From contig VUYV01000046.1 of the NCBI GenBank assembly GCA_008711295.1, positions 603,997 to 667,996 on the forward strand: DNA of 64,000 nt, read 5' to 3'. This DNA is from Anarhynchus alexandrinus (taxonomy: Eukaryota > Chordata > Aves > Charadriiformes > Charadriidae). Below the pieces are notes generated by a model. That model saw only the letters and a list, made by a program, of their open reading frames with translations, was not told the DNA's origin and ran no database searches. Position numbers and translations under genes: made by a program. Positions 51,420-61,729 of this stretch are shown here, in pieces (position 1 is the first letter of the stretch; every line of letters begins with the position of its first letter).

Positions 51420-54400
51420 TGATGACACTACTACTCCTCAACTAGCTACATAATACCACTTCTGTTCGCATTCTCCTTATCTCACAATATGTGTAGAATG
51501 GGCTTACTATTAAGATGGAATCGGGATTTTGTTGTGAAAGAGAGATTTTATTACTGCCCTTTCTTTATATTTAGCACCAACAGGAAGCTGTTCAGTTAAG
51601 TGGAGACCTGCAGGAACAGAATGAGATTCTCATCGTTGAGGAACTTTAATGCTCTGTCGGAATGTTAGATTCTATTTTTATCTCTCTTAACATCCTTTTT
51701 GATAGGTAGTAATTGACTTTGGCATACATTAGCAGTTGCCACCTGTGATATTTCTCGCTTTCTTGAGAAGTTGGGGTCTATGTTTGCAGGAGAGATAAAC
51801 AAGCTCATCTGCAGCTGAGGTCAGTACTTTGAACGTATGAGGCATTGTGGCCCTGAAAGTGTTATGAAATCGTTCACTGATGTTTCTGAAGTCCCCAGAT
51901 ATGATACTGATGTGCTCTGCGCACACACACAAAAAAAAAACCTAGAGGAAATGTTCTGCATTTAGAATACAGTTTGAACAGAGTGCAGTGTATGTGCGAT
52001 GGAGCTGTATATTAAACAGCAAGGAAAATTATTTTGAATAGTTGCTCATTAATTGTGCACCAGTTATCTCAATTTAAGAATATTGAATGATGAAGTTAAC
52101 TTTGCAATTTAACGGTGATCTTTTAACACAGAGGTTTGTATGTTTGTATCGTTTCCTAAGTGTTTAAAACCAGCAAACTAGGTATGTTTTACCAGTAACA
52201 CATGTGATTCATCAGCAATATCTAAATCATTAAATACATTGCCAAGTGTGGGAGTGGTGCTGAAATAATTAACAGTGGCATCATAACTTGGTGTAAACTA
52301 GTGCATGGCATGCTTTCGCAAATAATGATGACAGCTGGTGGAGATATGAGATAGAAGTTCAGGTTCTTGAGTCTTCTTCACAACCCTAGGGATGCCTGCA
52401 CAGTAGCGGGCAGGACTCTTCTGCCTGTTTCTCCAAGCTTGATGTCTTTTGCCCAGTTCCATTCAGCGTGAATCCTCTATTTTCTGGGTACCTCCCCCCA
52501 GGCTTTTTATTGCCAGATTGTCATCTTCAAGCATCCGATCTCATACTTGTCACTCCGCACTACCTTTCAGGACCTTTGCCTTCGTTCCCTTTCCCAGAAG
52601 GTATCATTTACCCTAACATCACAATACCTTTATCTCCCACCTCATGCTTCTTCTATAATCTTGCTGTCCTTCCTCTGCTCTCCAGTTTCAGGGACTTGCT
52701 GTAGTCACTTTGCCGAGCTGCTCTAGGTCGTCTTCCAAGTCACAGCTCCTTTTTCCCCTTCTTTCCTGCATCTTCCTTTTCAACACCCCCAACAGACCTT
52801 GAGGTGCGGCTCTCTTACCCTTTCTGCACTTCGGTGGACCAGTTTGCTCTTCAGCACCTTTAAGTACAATTCAGCCTGTCTTTTTATTCCTATGTCGAAA
52901 CCCACTGGGAAAGATCTGACTTTGTAGCCTTGGGCTTGATTTGGAGCGTGTGCAGCCCAAGTCCAGTGCTGGAGTCTCCTCTCTGAGGAGGAATTTAGCT
53001 TTGAGGCTGTAAGAGCTCTGCTGAGCGTGCCTGCACTGCAGTGGGTTGTTTTTCCCAAAAGAAAACTGGTAGCTTGACTAAAATTAGGTAGACTTCCATT
53101 GAGATGATGAAAGGAAACATCCTAATACAATACCCATCTCATATAGCAAATTACGGTGCATCCCTGCTTGAAACTATATAGGCCTGGGCAATTTCCAGAG
53201 GTTGTTTTTCTTAACTTTAAAAGGTCTGACGGGTCCCATGAAAGTCAGCCAGCCAACCTGCGGCAGAAATTTAGCAGGAAAACAGTAGACCTGATTAGTG
53301 AAAGTACAGCCGAGTTGTAGGAAATGGAAAATGGAGTTGTGTGAACTTCAGAGTCCGTGTTGTTAGCATCATTCATGAATTAAACATTGTTTCAAATAAA
53401 CTTAAAAACAGACCTAGGTTGGTGAGCCAAACTATGTTGTTCTACCTTTAGACAGAAAAAAAATGGTAGCAAAATACTGTAGTTTGCCCTGTATAGCACG
53501 GCGTCAGGGTATTGGGCATTTCTCTACTCAGTCCCATAATACACAAAGGTGAGACTGTAGTTTTCTTTTATAAGGTCTGGAAACTTCAGAAATTTTAACA
53601 TAGGATAAGAACAAGCTAGAATTTACATTATTTTTGTGTAATCAATATGCATCACCATTTTCTGAAAGTGTGGCTCTGCCATTTTCTCTCAGGTCACTTT
53701 ATCAGCACTGCAGTGATTTAGAGAGTGATACCCATTTTAATTGCCTTTTCTCTCCTTCCCTTCGCAATTTGATCTACTATAAATCATTGGTGTTTTACTA
53801 AAGGATTAGTAACTTCCCCATCGTCCTTCCCCACATGGACACCATGTGTCTCCTCAAATCCAATAGGGAAAAAAAAGCTTGATTATGTACATCCAAGTTT
53901 TTATTATACAATACCATTATCAGAGGAAGACCAGAAAGGATTTGAAAATAGTTTACAAAAAGCCAACTTCATCTCTGGCTACTAAGCAACCAAATGTGAA
54001 ATCAATACGATATGTTACGTGCTTTAATGATTTATTTCAGTTGTCTTGCTTGGAAGTCCAAGTTGGCTTCAATTGTTTTATTTATATGTTAGCACTTAGC
54101 ATGTCTTGGAGATAAAAGAAAAACATTTCTCACTAGAGAGATGAGATACTGTCGTACCTTCTGCAAGGTGATTTATCGGAGTTATTTGTTAAGCATAAGA
54201 AAGAACTTTTATATTCTGTATATGTTGTTCTCTCAGATAAGAGTTTGCCAAAAGGTCTGTATCACTGGTTAGAAGGAGTTGTGTTGGTACGCTGCTCTAA
54301 ATACATGCCTAGAACAGACTTTTGAATCAACAGTTTCCCTGAGAGATTGTGATGATTATTGTTTCAGGCATGTAGATACTGCATATTGAGAAAGGTTATT

Positions 54401-54448
54401 TGGAAATTTGAATAAAATTTTAATCCTGTTTTCTTCTTGTTTACACAG

Positions 54449-54479
54449 AAGGTGAAAGAGCTTTACCGTCAATACCAAA
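54449..54479 (+). CDS. PTK2: PTK2 microexon E10: linker with SH3 site, residues 365-375
   Basis: A 31-nt microexon. It completes Glu365 and reads GERALPSIP, ending two bases into Lys375. Pro371 and Pro374 form the P-x-x-P core of RALPSIPKLA, the first proline-rich site, which is known to bind the Src SH3 domain next to Tyr397. The acceptor is TTTACACAG and the donor GTAAGT at 54480. Its length is not a multiple of three, so skipping it alone would shift the frame. Confidence 0.95.
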
Positions 54480-56938
54480 GTAAGTGTTACGCTTTCTTTT
54501 CTTATATATTAAAAAAAAGTTTTGAAAAATAGCTTTGCTTAAGTGATGCTTTTGGACTTTTTGTATGTTCTTAATTTTTATTGTTGCTTTTGGATTCTAG
54601 GACAAATAGCAAGCGGTCATTAGGGACCATGGGGCATAAATGACTGACAGCAGCATTAAGCTATACGGATAGCAGAAATAAAATCAGGGGAAAAAAGTGC
54701 ATAATGCATTGAACATATTTGACAGTAACAAAAGAAGGATGTTTTGGAAAAAACTTGACTGGGATTCAGGCTATTTATTTTGAGTCCATGAGTAAATGTA
54801 CTTAGAGGAGTGATGCTAAACAGTTTTTGAATTGCTGTTTCAATCTGTGCGTCAGTCTATGCTCTTGTTTTTCCTATTTGTCCCCTTTTCCGCTTATGTG
54901 AAATACAGAAAGTATTTTTTTTCCTATCATAAATCTGTCATGTCACCTTTTGTTAATAAAATTTCTGTAATTGGGCCAGTCTGAGTTGGGATCTCTAGGT
55001 TCAATGTAATAAAGAATACCGTTTACATAGCAAATACTTTTTAATCTGTTTTTTTTTTTAAATACAGTAGTGTAGAAGAATTCTTCTCTGATGGTAATTG
55101 TGGGTTTGCAGAAAATGCTAATCTGTGATCTGTGTCAGGCAAATAGAGTTGCCTTTTTTTCTCTGGCTAGTTTTATGGTGATACGGTATCCAAGGTATGC
55201 TGAGACATGCTGTCTGCATCTAATAATTCTTATGTAAAGTATGCTGAGATGCTCTGCATTTTTCTCCTTCCCAAGCTTTAAGGTAAATAAGGAAAGATTT
55301 CTAATTTAACTCCTCTTGAACTAAGAATACTTCTTATGTTGTTGGAATTGGTATTCTATAACGCAGAGGTAGGCAAGCCGATTAATTCTTCTGGCTGATT
55401 CCCTGCACTCCTGGTGTCAGTGGCTCGGTCTCCGTCCGATCTGGCAAGCTGTGATAGTTCTCTCCCCTTTCCACATGCAGTTTCTTATGGTGGCCTCCTA
55501 AACTTCAGTCCTTTAACCAAGCCCCTTTTTTTTGGCTTGTTTTCAATCTGACTGTGTTTTCTGTAGCCACGTTGGGATCCAGTTTAAAGCCGTGTCTCAT
55601 TGGATTGTTTTCCTTGAAACTTACTGGGCAGTGTCACCACTATGCAGGAGCAGGAGATAACTGTTGAAAGACCAAATGAAATTTAGCAGTTTGTAATGTC
55701 TTATAGCTTCCTTTTTCCTTTGGGACACAGGGACCCTGCCTACTTTGACCAGCCGCCTCATTCTGTTTCTTCCTGATTCCTGGAAGGAGTCCAGAATTAT
55801 TATTACTACTTTTTTAACTATTGGGGAGAGTATAGGACACTGTTCCTGAATCTGCAAGAAACTAACCGCTTAGATACTAGTGATTGCTCTTCCTTCACAG
55901 GTCCTGCTGCAGTGCTCGCAAGCCAGGTAGCTTTCTCAGGGTGCAGGAAGAGAGGAGTTAAAATGCAGGGAGGAGAAGGAAATTAAAGCTGAGGCTGGAA
56001 GCAGTAAAATTGGTAAACTTAGTGCTCACTTATATGGAAGAGAAAAGCTTGTCATAAATAGATGCAACTGAGAAACACAGAATAACTTTCTAATTACATA
56101 AATTTTATCCTTTTTTTTTATTTGTAGGGATTTCTCGGATAAAATAAGGTTTGAAGGCAAAGCTTCTTCCCATTTTTGGGATAGTTTACCAAAACTGAAT
56201 TTGTATGCTTGACTCTGTTTAAACAAGGGCTCCACGTATGCTTTTAGTCTGGCAGCAGAGGAATGGGCTTTTTTCAACTATATAAAACTACTAGCCAACA
56301 GCATCTTGGATCTGGAAAGATTTGCCTTTGCCAGATGAAATTCCAGATTTCTGAAAGCATGAAGGGCAGTACTCTCTTACCATTAAAATTGTGTTTATAT
56401 ATGTACATGAAAAAAATTTGGAAGAATTCATTGGAATTTCTGATACTAATGAACATCTATACCTAACTACATTTAAATGTAATTGTTTTTCTTCATTTAC
56501 TTGACATGTAAATGAATTTAAAATTGTTGTACAGAATGAGTCATCTTACAGACAAAAACTCAATTCAAACTTTATTTCCAATAGATAATACAGAAAGTAG
56601 AAGCACTATCAGATTATGTACATTGACAGTGTTTAGACATGCACAGCTTGATCTTAGGAGTTTGTAAAACTTAGGTTTTCTTTTTTCCTTTAAATTTCCT
56701 CTGTTGTTGTGAATCAGTATGCTAATTAAAATGGTAACGCATTCTCTCCGCTCTTACCTCCCCCAGATGGGTATGAAATGGTAGATTCCTTTCTGACTTT
56801 TCTCCCCCTCAAAATCTGTCACTGTGGGCAATGGATTGGCCCTGCTAATTACAGGAGGTGCCCTGTTAGGATGAATTCCCAGTGTATGTGACCGTGAAGA
56901 ATGTACAGCATTCAGCGATTCCAACCTCTGTTTTACAG
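54480..56938 (+). other. PTK2: PTK2 intron E10-E11 (2.5 kb)
   Basis: GTAAGT ... TTTTACAG. AT-rich; no repeat or gene was recognised. Confidence 0.9.
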
Positions 56939-56991
56939 GCTGGCCAACAATGAGAAGCAAGGAGTAAGGTCACACACAGTCTCTGTGTCAG
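56939..56991 (+). CDS. PTK2: PTK2 exon E11: FERM-kinase linker, residues 375-393
   Basis: A 53-nt exon that completes Lys375 and reads LANNEKQGVRSHTVSVS, ending one base into codon 393. It is the linker between the FERM domain and the autophosphorylation site; the next exon, expected to begin with the Thr-Asp-Asp-Tyr397 segment, lies beyond the window. Asn-Asn and Val-Arg-Ser-His agree with chicken, where human has Asn-Ser and Met-Arg-Thr-His. The acceptor is TTTTACAG and the donor GTAAGG at 56992. An A16 run starts 12 nt into the intron. With E10 it makes 84 nt, exactly 28 codons. Confidence 0.96.
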
Positions 56992-57002
56992 GTAAGGCTC
57001 AT

Positions 57003-57018
57003 AAAAAAAAAAAAAAAA
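57003..57018. repeat. A16 homopolymer close to the E11 donor
   Basis: Sixteen A starting 12 bases after the exon end, followed by GAAG. A length error here would not affect coding. Confidence 0.95.
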
Positions 57019-58404
57019 GAAGTTTATTTATAAAGCTAGCAGATGTTCAGGCAGATTTTTCACTCGCAGTTAGCTCACTTCTTGCTACATGGCTATTGAC
57101 TTTCCCAAGACCGGAGCTGTGCTGCCTTTGTAGTGCAGTTTCTAAAGAGAAACTTTTTTGCAGCTCTCCTGTGCAGCGTCGCTTGCGAGAACAGCCAGAT
57201 CCGTGCGGTAACGCGGGGCCAGAACACTTCAAAGCAAGGCGGCTTGTCAATATTTTCACTTAGCTTTGTAATGAAGTAGAATGTCGTGGGCTAGAACTTA
57301 AATTACCTGAGTATGTGTTAATTATGAAGGAGCAGCTTTAAAAAGTGAAAATAGGCAATTAAATATTAATCATCGCTTTTCAGAAAGAAGAAACTTAATA
57401 GCTTTTCTTTTTGTAGTTGCTGTTTAGATCAAAGCACTTAGTTTTTGCTATTGAAAATTGCAAGTTAATTGAAGGATGAGCATGTGAGGTAATACATGTT
57501 GTTTCTATAGCTTATAGGCTTCTAAGATTTCTGCTAGTTATTGTGGGTTGTTTTAAGTTTTCATACTTGAGAGAGAACATTTTTCTTTTACAGAATCTCA
57601 GAGCAAATCCTTTGAGAGATTGATTCAGTGTCTTAGTAGGAAATAAATTTCTAAATCTTAATACGTAATACATATTAAGGAGATTTTTCCATGCAGAAAT
57701 GTATTAATATTATGATGTGTTCCTATAGATTACTAGGATTTGGCCACGAATTTCAAGAACTAATACTGTCACCCAGTGGAGTGTCCGCCCCTGACTTACA
57801 GGGAGGCTGCAGCCCCACTTTAACAGTTATGTGAGCGCTTAGTGGCACATATTCAAAAAAACAACGTATTTCACACAAGAAGGAGGAAAGATATGTAGAC
57901 CTTTGATTAATTTCCTACTTTTCAGATTCCTTTCCCCACCCTTAACTTTTTTTTTTAAAGATGTTTGAGATTCGCCCCTTGGCATAGGAAGCGCAAGTAA
58001 ACAGACCTTGTGCAGGCAAATAGATGAGAGGATCTGGAATTAAGATGTGTATCAAACTGCAGAGGTGTAATAGAGCTTCATCAGTTACCTCTCAGAGTCA
58101 AATAGCAGCTCTTCTTCCTTCCCTGCCTATCAAGCAAGTGGGGTAGATAAGGCAGACAAGCATGAAGCATGGCCAGCATGTTCTCTCTTGATTCTTACCT
58201 GTGTGGCTCATTTTAGCTGTTAGGAAAAGTTGAAATGTCTTAAGTGATTAGTGCCGTGCTTTTTAATCACTCCAATCCCACAAAAAGAGCTAATCTTCAG
58301 GACAAAAAAGTCCTACTGCCCTGCCACCTCCAATTTTCACCCTTTCGGTTTTTCTAAGAATGCTGATATACTTTTACTATTAAAAGCAGTAATAAATGCT
58401 TATT

Positions 58405-58478
58405 TCCCTGCCTATGGCGGGGGGGTTGGAACTAAAGGATCTTCAAGGTGCCTTCCAACCTAAACCATTCTATGATGC
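58405..58478 (+). mobile_element. CR1 3' end remnant
   Basis: CCCTGCCTATGGCGGGGGGG through CCAACCTAAACCATTCTATG. Only the last 75 or so bases are present, matching the 3' ends at 15825 and 26249. Confidence 0.9.
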
Positions 58479-61164
58479 ATGATCCTTTATTGCTGTCACT
58501 TTGGCTTTGCAAACTTAGGTATCTCTTGTTTGATGTGTTATAGCTGAAATACTCTTGTCTCAGAGCACAAACTCTACTACTATTTTGAAGTAGGGTTTTG
58601 ATATTAATGTAGGGAAGTTAGTTGTAATACCACATAACTCTGGTGTTTAGGGCATCACATAAAGGTGAATGATGGGCAACTCGGGGCTTTGCTGTAGCAC
58701 CGCAGAAGAAACAGAAGTAACAGCACTGGAGATGAGCTGGTTGTTCAAGTGAACATCACGAAAGCTGTAAGGCGCAAAGCTGGCTTCAGATGCCATAAGC
58801 AAAACAATAAAATTAAACCAGAAAATTACCTTCTCTTTCTTTCCAATACCAAAATCAAAACCAATGAGGCGTTTTCCTTGTATTGTAGTAAGGTTTTCTG
58901 TCTTTCCACAATGAAATCATTGTGCTTGATTCTTGTTTTTTATACCGTGTTGCAAACTGCTGGAAACGCTGACATAATACTGGAGTGATTCAAGCCACTG
59001 TATTTATTATTCATTCTCAAGGGTTCTTCTTTTTAATACGGGTACACAGAACACTGGCATACTTTTTTTTTTTTGTTGTTCCTGGTTTGGTTTTTTTGCC
59101 CCCAGATTATTTGAAATGCATCGAGTGTGGCATGGATGTCAGTATTTTAAATTTAAACCACAGACAGATCATTGAGATGAAGTTGCATAATAAGGGTTTT
59201 TCCTCGGGAGGTGCTTTCTGTAAGAATCTCTGAGTCCCCAAAGGAATCAACTTGTTATAAATGAAGTAATACTTCATGTGGATGTGAAGAAGTGTCACTC
59301 CTGTTGTCACATGTAACTGATCCATCAGTATGAAACAACGGAGGCAACAGATGTACATAATGTTCAGTTAACCCGAGAGTTACAGGTCAGGAGAGGCTGA
59401 CAGCTGACAGCATCCAGTGCAGAGCCAGCTGTGGGTGATGCTGTCTCGGTTTGCAGAACAAGAGCTTTTCTCTGGTGACATTTAAAGGACTTAGAGTGAA
59501 GGGCTTCAAATGAGACGAGCTTTTATAACTTACCGACAGCTGTAACGTCCTTCATGCCTTTGATAGTTGAAATCCTAAGTTAACTCTGCCGTTTGTTTCC
59601 AGTGAGATTGCTCCCCTTTGTTTAGTCCTCTCCCGATGCTAAAGCTAAATAGCAAAAAACTGAGACAGCCATTCGGCAGGAAAATTAAGCAGTCAGACAT
59701 ATCTATAGTATTAATACCCTTAGTTTTAAAGGAAAGTTTCACAGTGAGTTCTCCACCACAATTTGGGGAAACCAGCAATAGCCAAAAACCAGTGTGGAAC
59801 ATGATTTGGTGGTCTAAAAGTTCAGGTGTTTGTCTGAAGTTTTGTAGGTTTAAAAACGAGCCTGGTAATGAAAGATGCCTTGTCTTCCTTTTTGAAATAT
59901 TTATTAACGTACCTTGAAATATTTCTGGTCTAGTGAAATGCAGACTTGTTCTTTCTGAGTGTTGCAGTATTCCAAAGCATACAAAGATAGAAGGTTTTTA
60001 AATACTCTTTTTTTTTTCTTGCTCTAAATAAAGGCCTTTTCAAACTAGTGAAGGGTGAAGTTGGTTCCAGGAACCCAAAGCAGCAGATTGCTGGACCTGG
60101 GAGCCAAGAAATGTTCTCTTACAGCTGTGTGTCACTGAACCAGGTTTCATCACACACCTCTTACTGCATGCTTCTGTTTCTGTTTTTTTCTGGTATTATT
60201 TGTCTTGCTTCTTTAAATTATATGCTCCTTGCAGTGGGCACTGTCTTTCACTGTGTGCAAGTAAGATGCCAACCAATTTTCCCCTGTTTTTTTAAAGCAT
60301 AGTGATAATCTTATCCCTCAGATTTTACATTGGGTGGGAATGAGTTTAGAAATAAATTTAAATAAAAAACCCAATTAAATATGAGTTGGATTTCAGATTT
60401 CTTTGGTATACACCTGATGTTTTGGTTTAAGTTACTGTGATTCACCAGAAGCAATAGTGTTTTAACTAACAGATAGATAGTTCCAACTTTTATCTCCTTC
60501 TCCTTCTACTTCTGTCTTTACATTAAAAAAAGAATTCTTTGTCCTTAGCCGAGAGCGTGCACTCAGGAAACAGTAAGGCTGAACTATTTGCTCTGTGCAA
60601 ATACCATAACGAATTTGTAAGAAGCAGTGTAGCAGTTTACTCTAATTTTATTGACTAGATTTCCTGCTGTTTTGCTTGGAGTCACCTTATTAAAATGCTC
60701 TACTCTAGTCTGGAGGAACTTACTTTGGCCAGCAGTTTGTTTTGAAATAGCAAACATTAGCCTTAGTGAGGTGATGCATGTATTTTCTGATACGCATATT
60801 TCCAAAAATAATAATTTACCTACTCAATTATATATTATAAAAAGTTCTTCATAAAATGAAATCAATAAAGCCTTAGTTTGCTCCCTTTTTACATAAATTC
60901 TGTCTGACACAGAGTTCTTTGGTTTCTCCTGCCCCATCCTCACTAACATAAATATGACTAGGAAGAATAAACATACTTTTGCTTCCCTTGGCTAATCGCT
61001 GTGCCTCCTTTGCACTAGAGAATTTTGTGGACATGAATTTTTTTAATCGTAGCTCAAATGTTACTTTCTATGCAGTGCTGCAGAATATGACATTTCAGGC
61101 CCTCTTGTTTCAGCAAGTATTGAACAAGCAGAATATTGAACCGGTCTTGGCAGTGATAGGTTCT

Positions 61165-61237
61165 TGGCAGTGCGAGGTTTACCGTTGGACTTGATCTTAA
61201 GGGTCTTTCCCAACCTAAATGATTCTCTGATTCTGAG
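61165..61237 (+). mobile_element. CR1 3' end remnant, older type
   Basis: GGTTTACCGTTGGACTTGAT, then CTTAAGGGTCTTTCCCAACC and TAAATGATTCTCTGATTCTG. It lies 80 bases before an oppositely oriented CR1. Confidence 0.75.
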
Positions 61238-61317
61238 TAGTCACTCTTGACATTTGGATATTCAGGTACTGCTGAATCAAATAACGTCTTTGTGGAGGGA
61301 GAGCTGTAGCTGGAGAG

Positions 61318-61729
61318 ATCATAGAATCATAGAATGGTTTAGGTTGGAAAGGACCTTGAAGATCATCTAGTCCAACCCCCCTGCCATAGGCAGGGATACC
61401 TCCCACCAGACCAGGCTGCCCAAGCCCACGTCCAGCCTGGCCTTGAACACCTCCAGGGATGGGGCCTCAACAACCTCTCGGGGCAACCTGTGCCAGTGCC
61501 TCACCACCCTTAAAGTGAAAAACTTCTTCCTAATGTTTAATCTAAACCTGCCCTCTTCCAGTTTGAAGCCATTTCCCCTTGTCCTGTCACTACATGCCCT
61601 AGTAAAAAGTCCTTCCCCAGCTCTCCTGTAGGCCCCCGTTAGGTACTGGAAGGCCGCAATAAGATCTCCCCAGAGCCTTCTCTTCTCCAGGCTGAACAGC
61701 CCCAACTCCTTCAGCCTCTCCTCATAGGA
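61318..61729 (-). mobile_element. CR1 LINE, 5'-truncated with intact 3' tail
   Basis: Starts ATCATAGAATCATAGAATGG and ends where CTCTCCTCATAG meets unrelated sequence. The minus-strand frame encodes [20 protein letters not shown] and [20 protein letters not shown]. The shared region is nearly identical to 15255-15825: an antisense 62-codon frame in both differs at one residue. It is a relatively young copy. Confidence 0.95.

Larger units (their letters stand above)
46848..54448 (+). other. PTK2: PTK2 intron E9-E10 (7.6 kb)
   Basis: GTAAGG ... TTTACACAG. It holds a possible old repeat (49043-49125), a CR1 reverse-transcriptase fragment (49184-49340), a GC-rich double hairpin (49995-50029) and a CR1 3' copy (50934-51419). 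The 48440-49040 and 52420-53060 stretches are pyrimidine-rich and could be old repeat relics. No exon was seen. Confidence 0.85.
5508..56991 (+). other. PTK2: PTK2 (focal adhesion kinase) gene, internal part, 11 exons
   Basis: FAK is a cytoplasmic non-receptor tyrosine kinase that relays integrin and growth-factor signals at focal adhesions. Its N-terminal FERM domain binds membrane lipid and receptors and holds the kinase domain inactive. The joined exons (167, 88, 80, 63, 55, 141, 78, 108, 118, 31 and 53 nt) give 327 codons plus one base with no stop. By memory of the human and chicken proteins they correspond to residues 66-392, placing Lys152, Tyr180, Met183, Tyr194, Lys216/Lys218 and Pro371/Pro374 where the literature numbers them. 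All ten complete introns are GT-AG. The 5' exons (residues 1-65) and everything from residue 393 on lie outside the window. PYK2 (PTK2B) is the only close relative; the near-identity to chicken FAK argues against it. Confidence 0.97.

Noticed and set aside
61443..61631. Plus-strand 62-codon frames in CR1 copies (also seen in other copies)
   Set aside because: These are antisense shadows of the CR1 ORF2 C-terminus.
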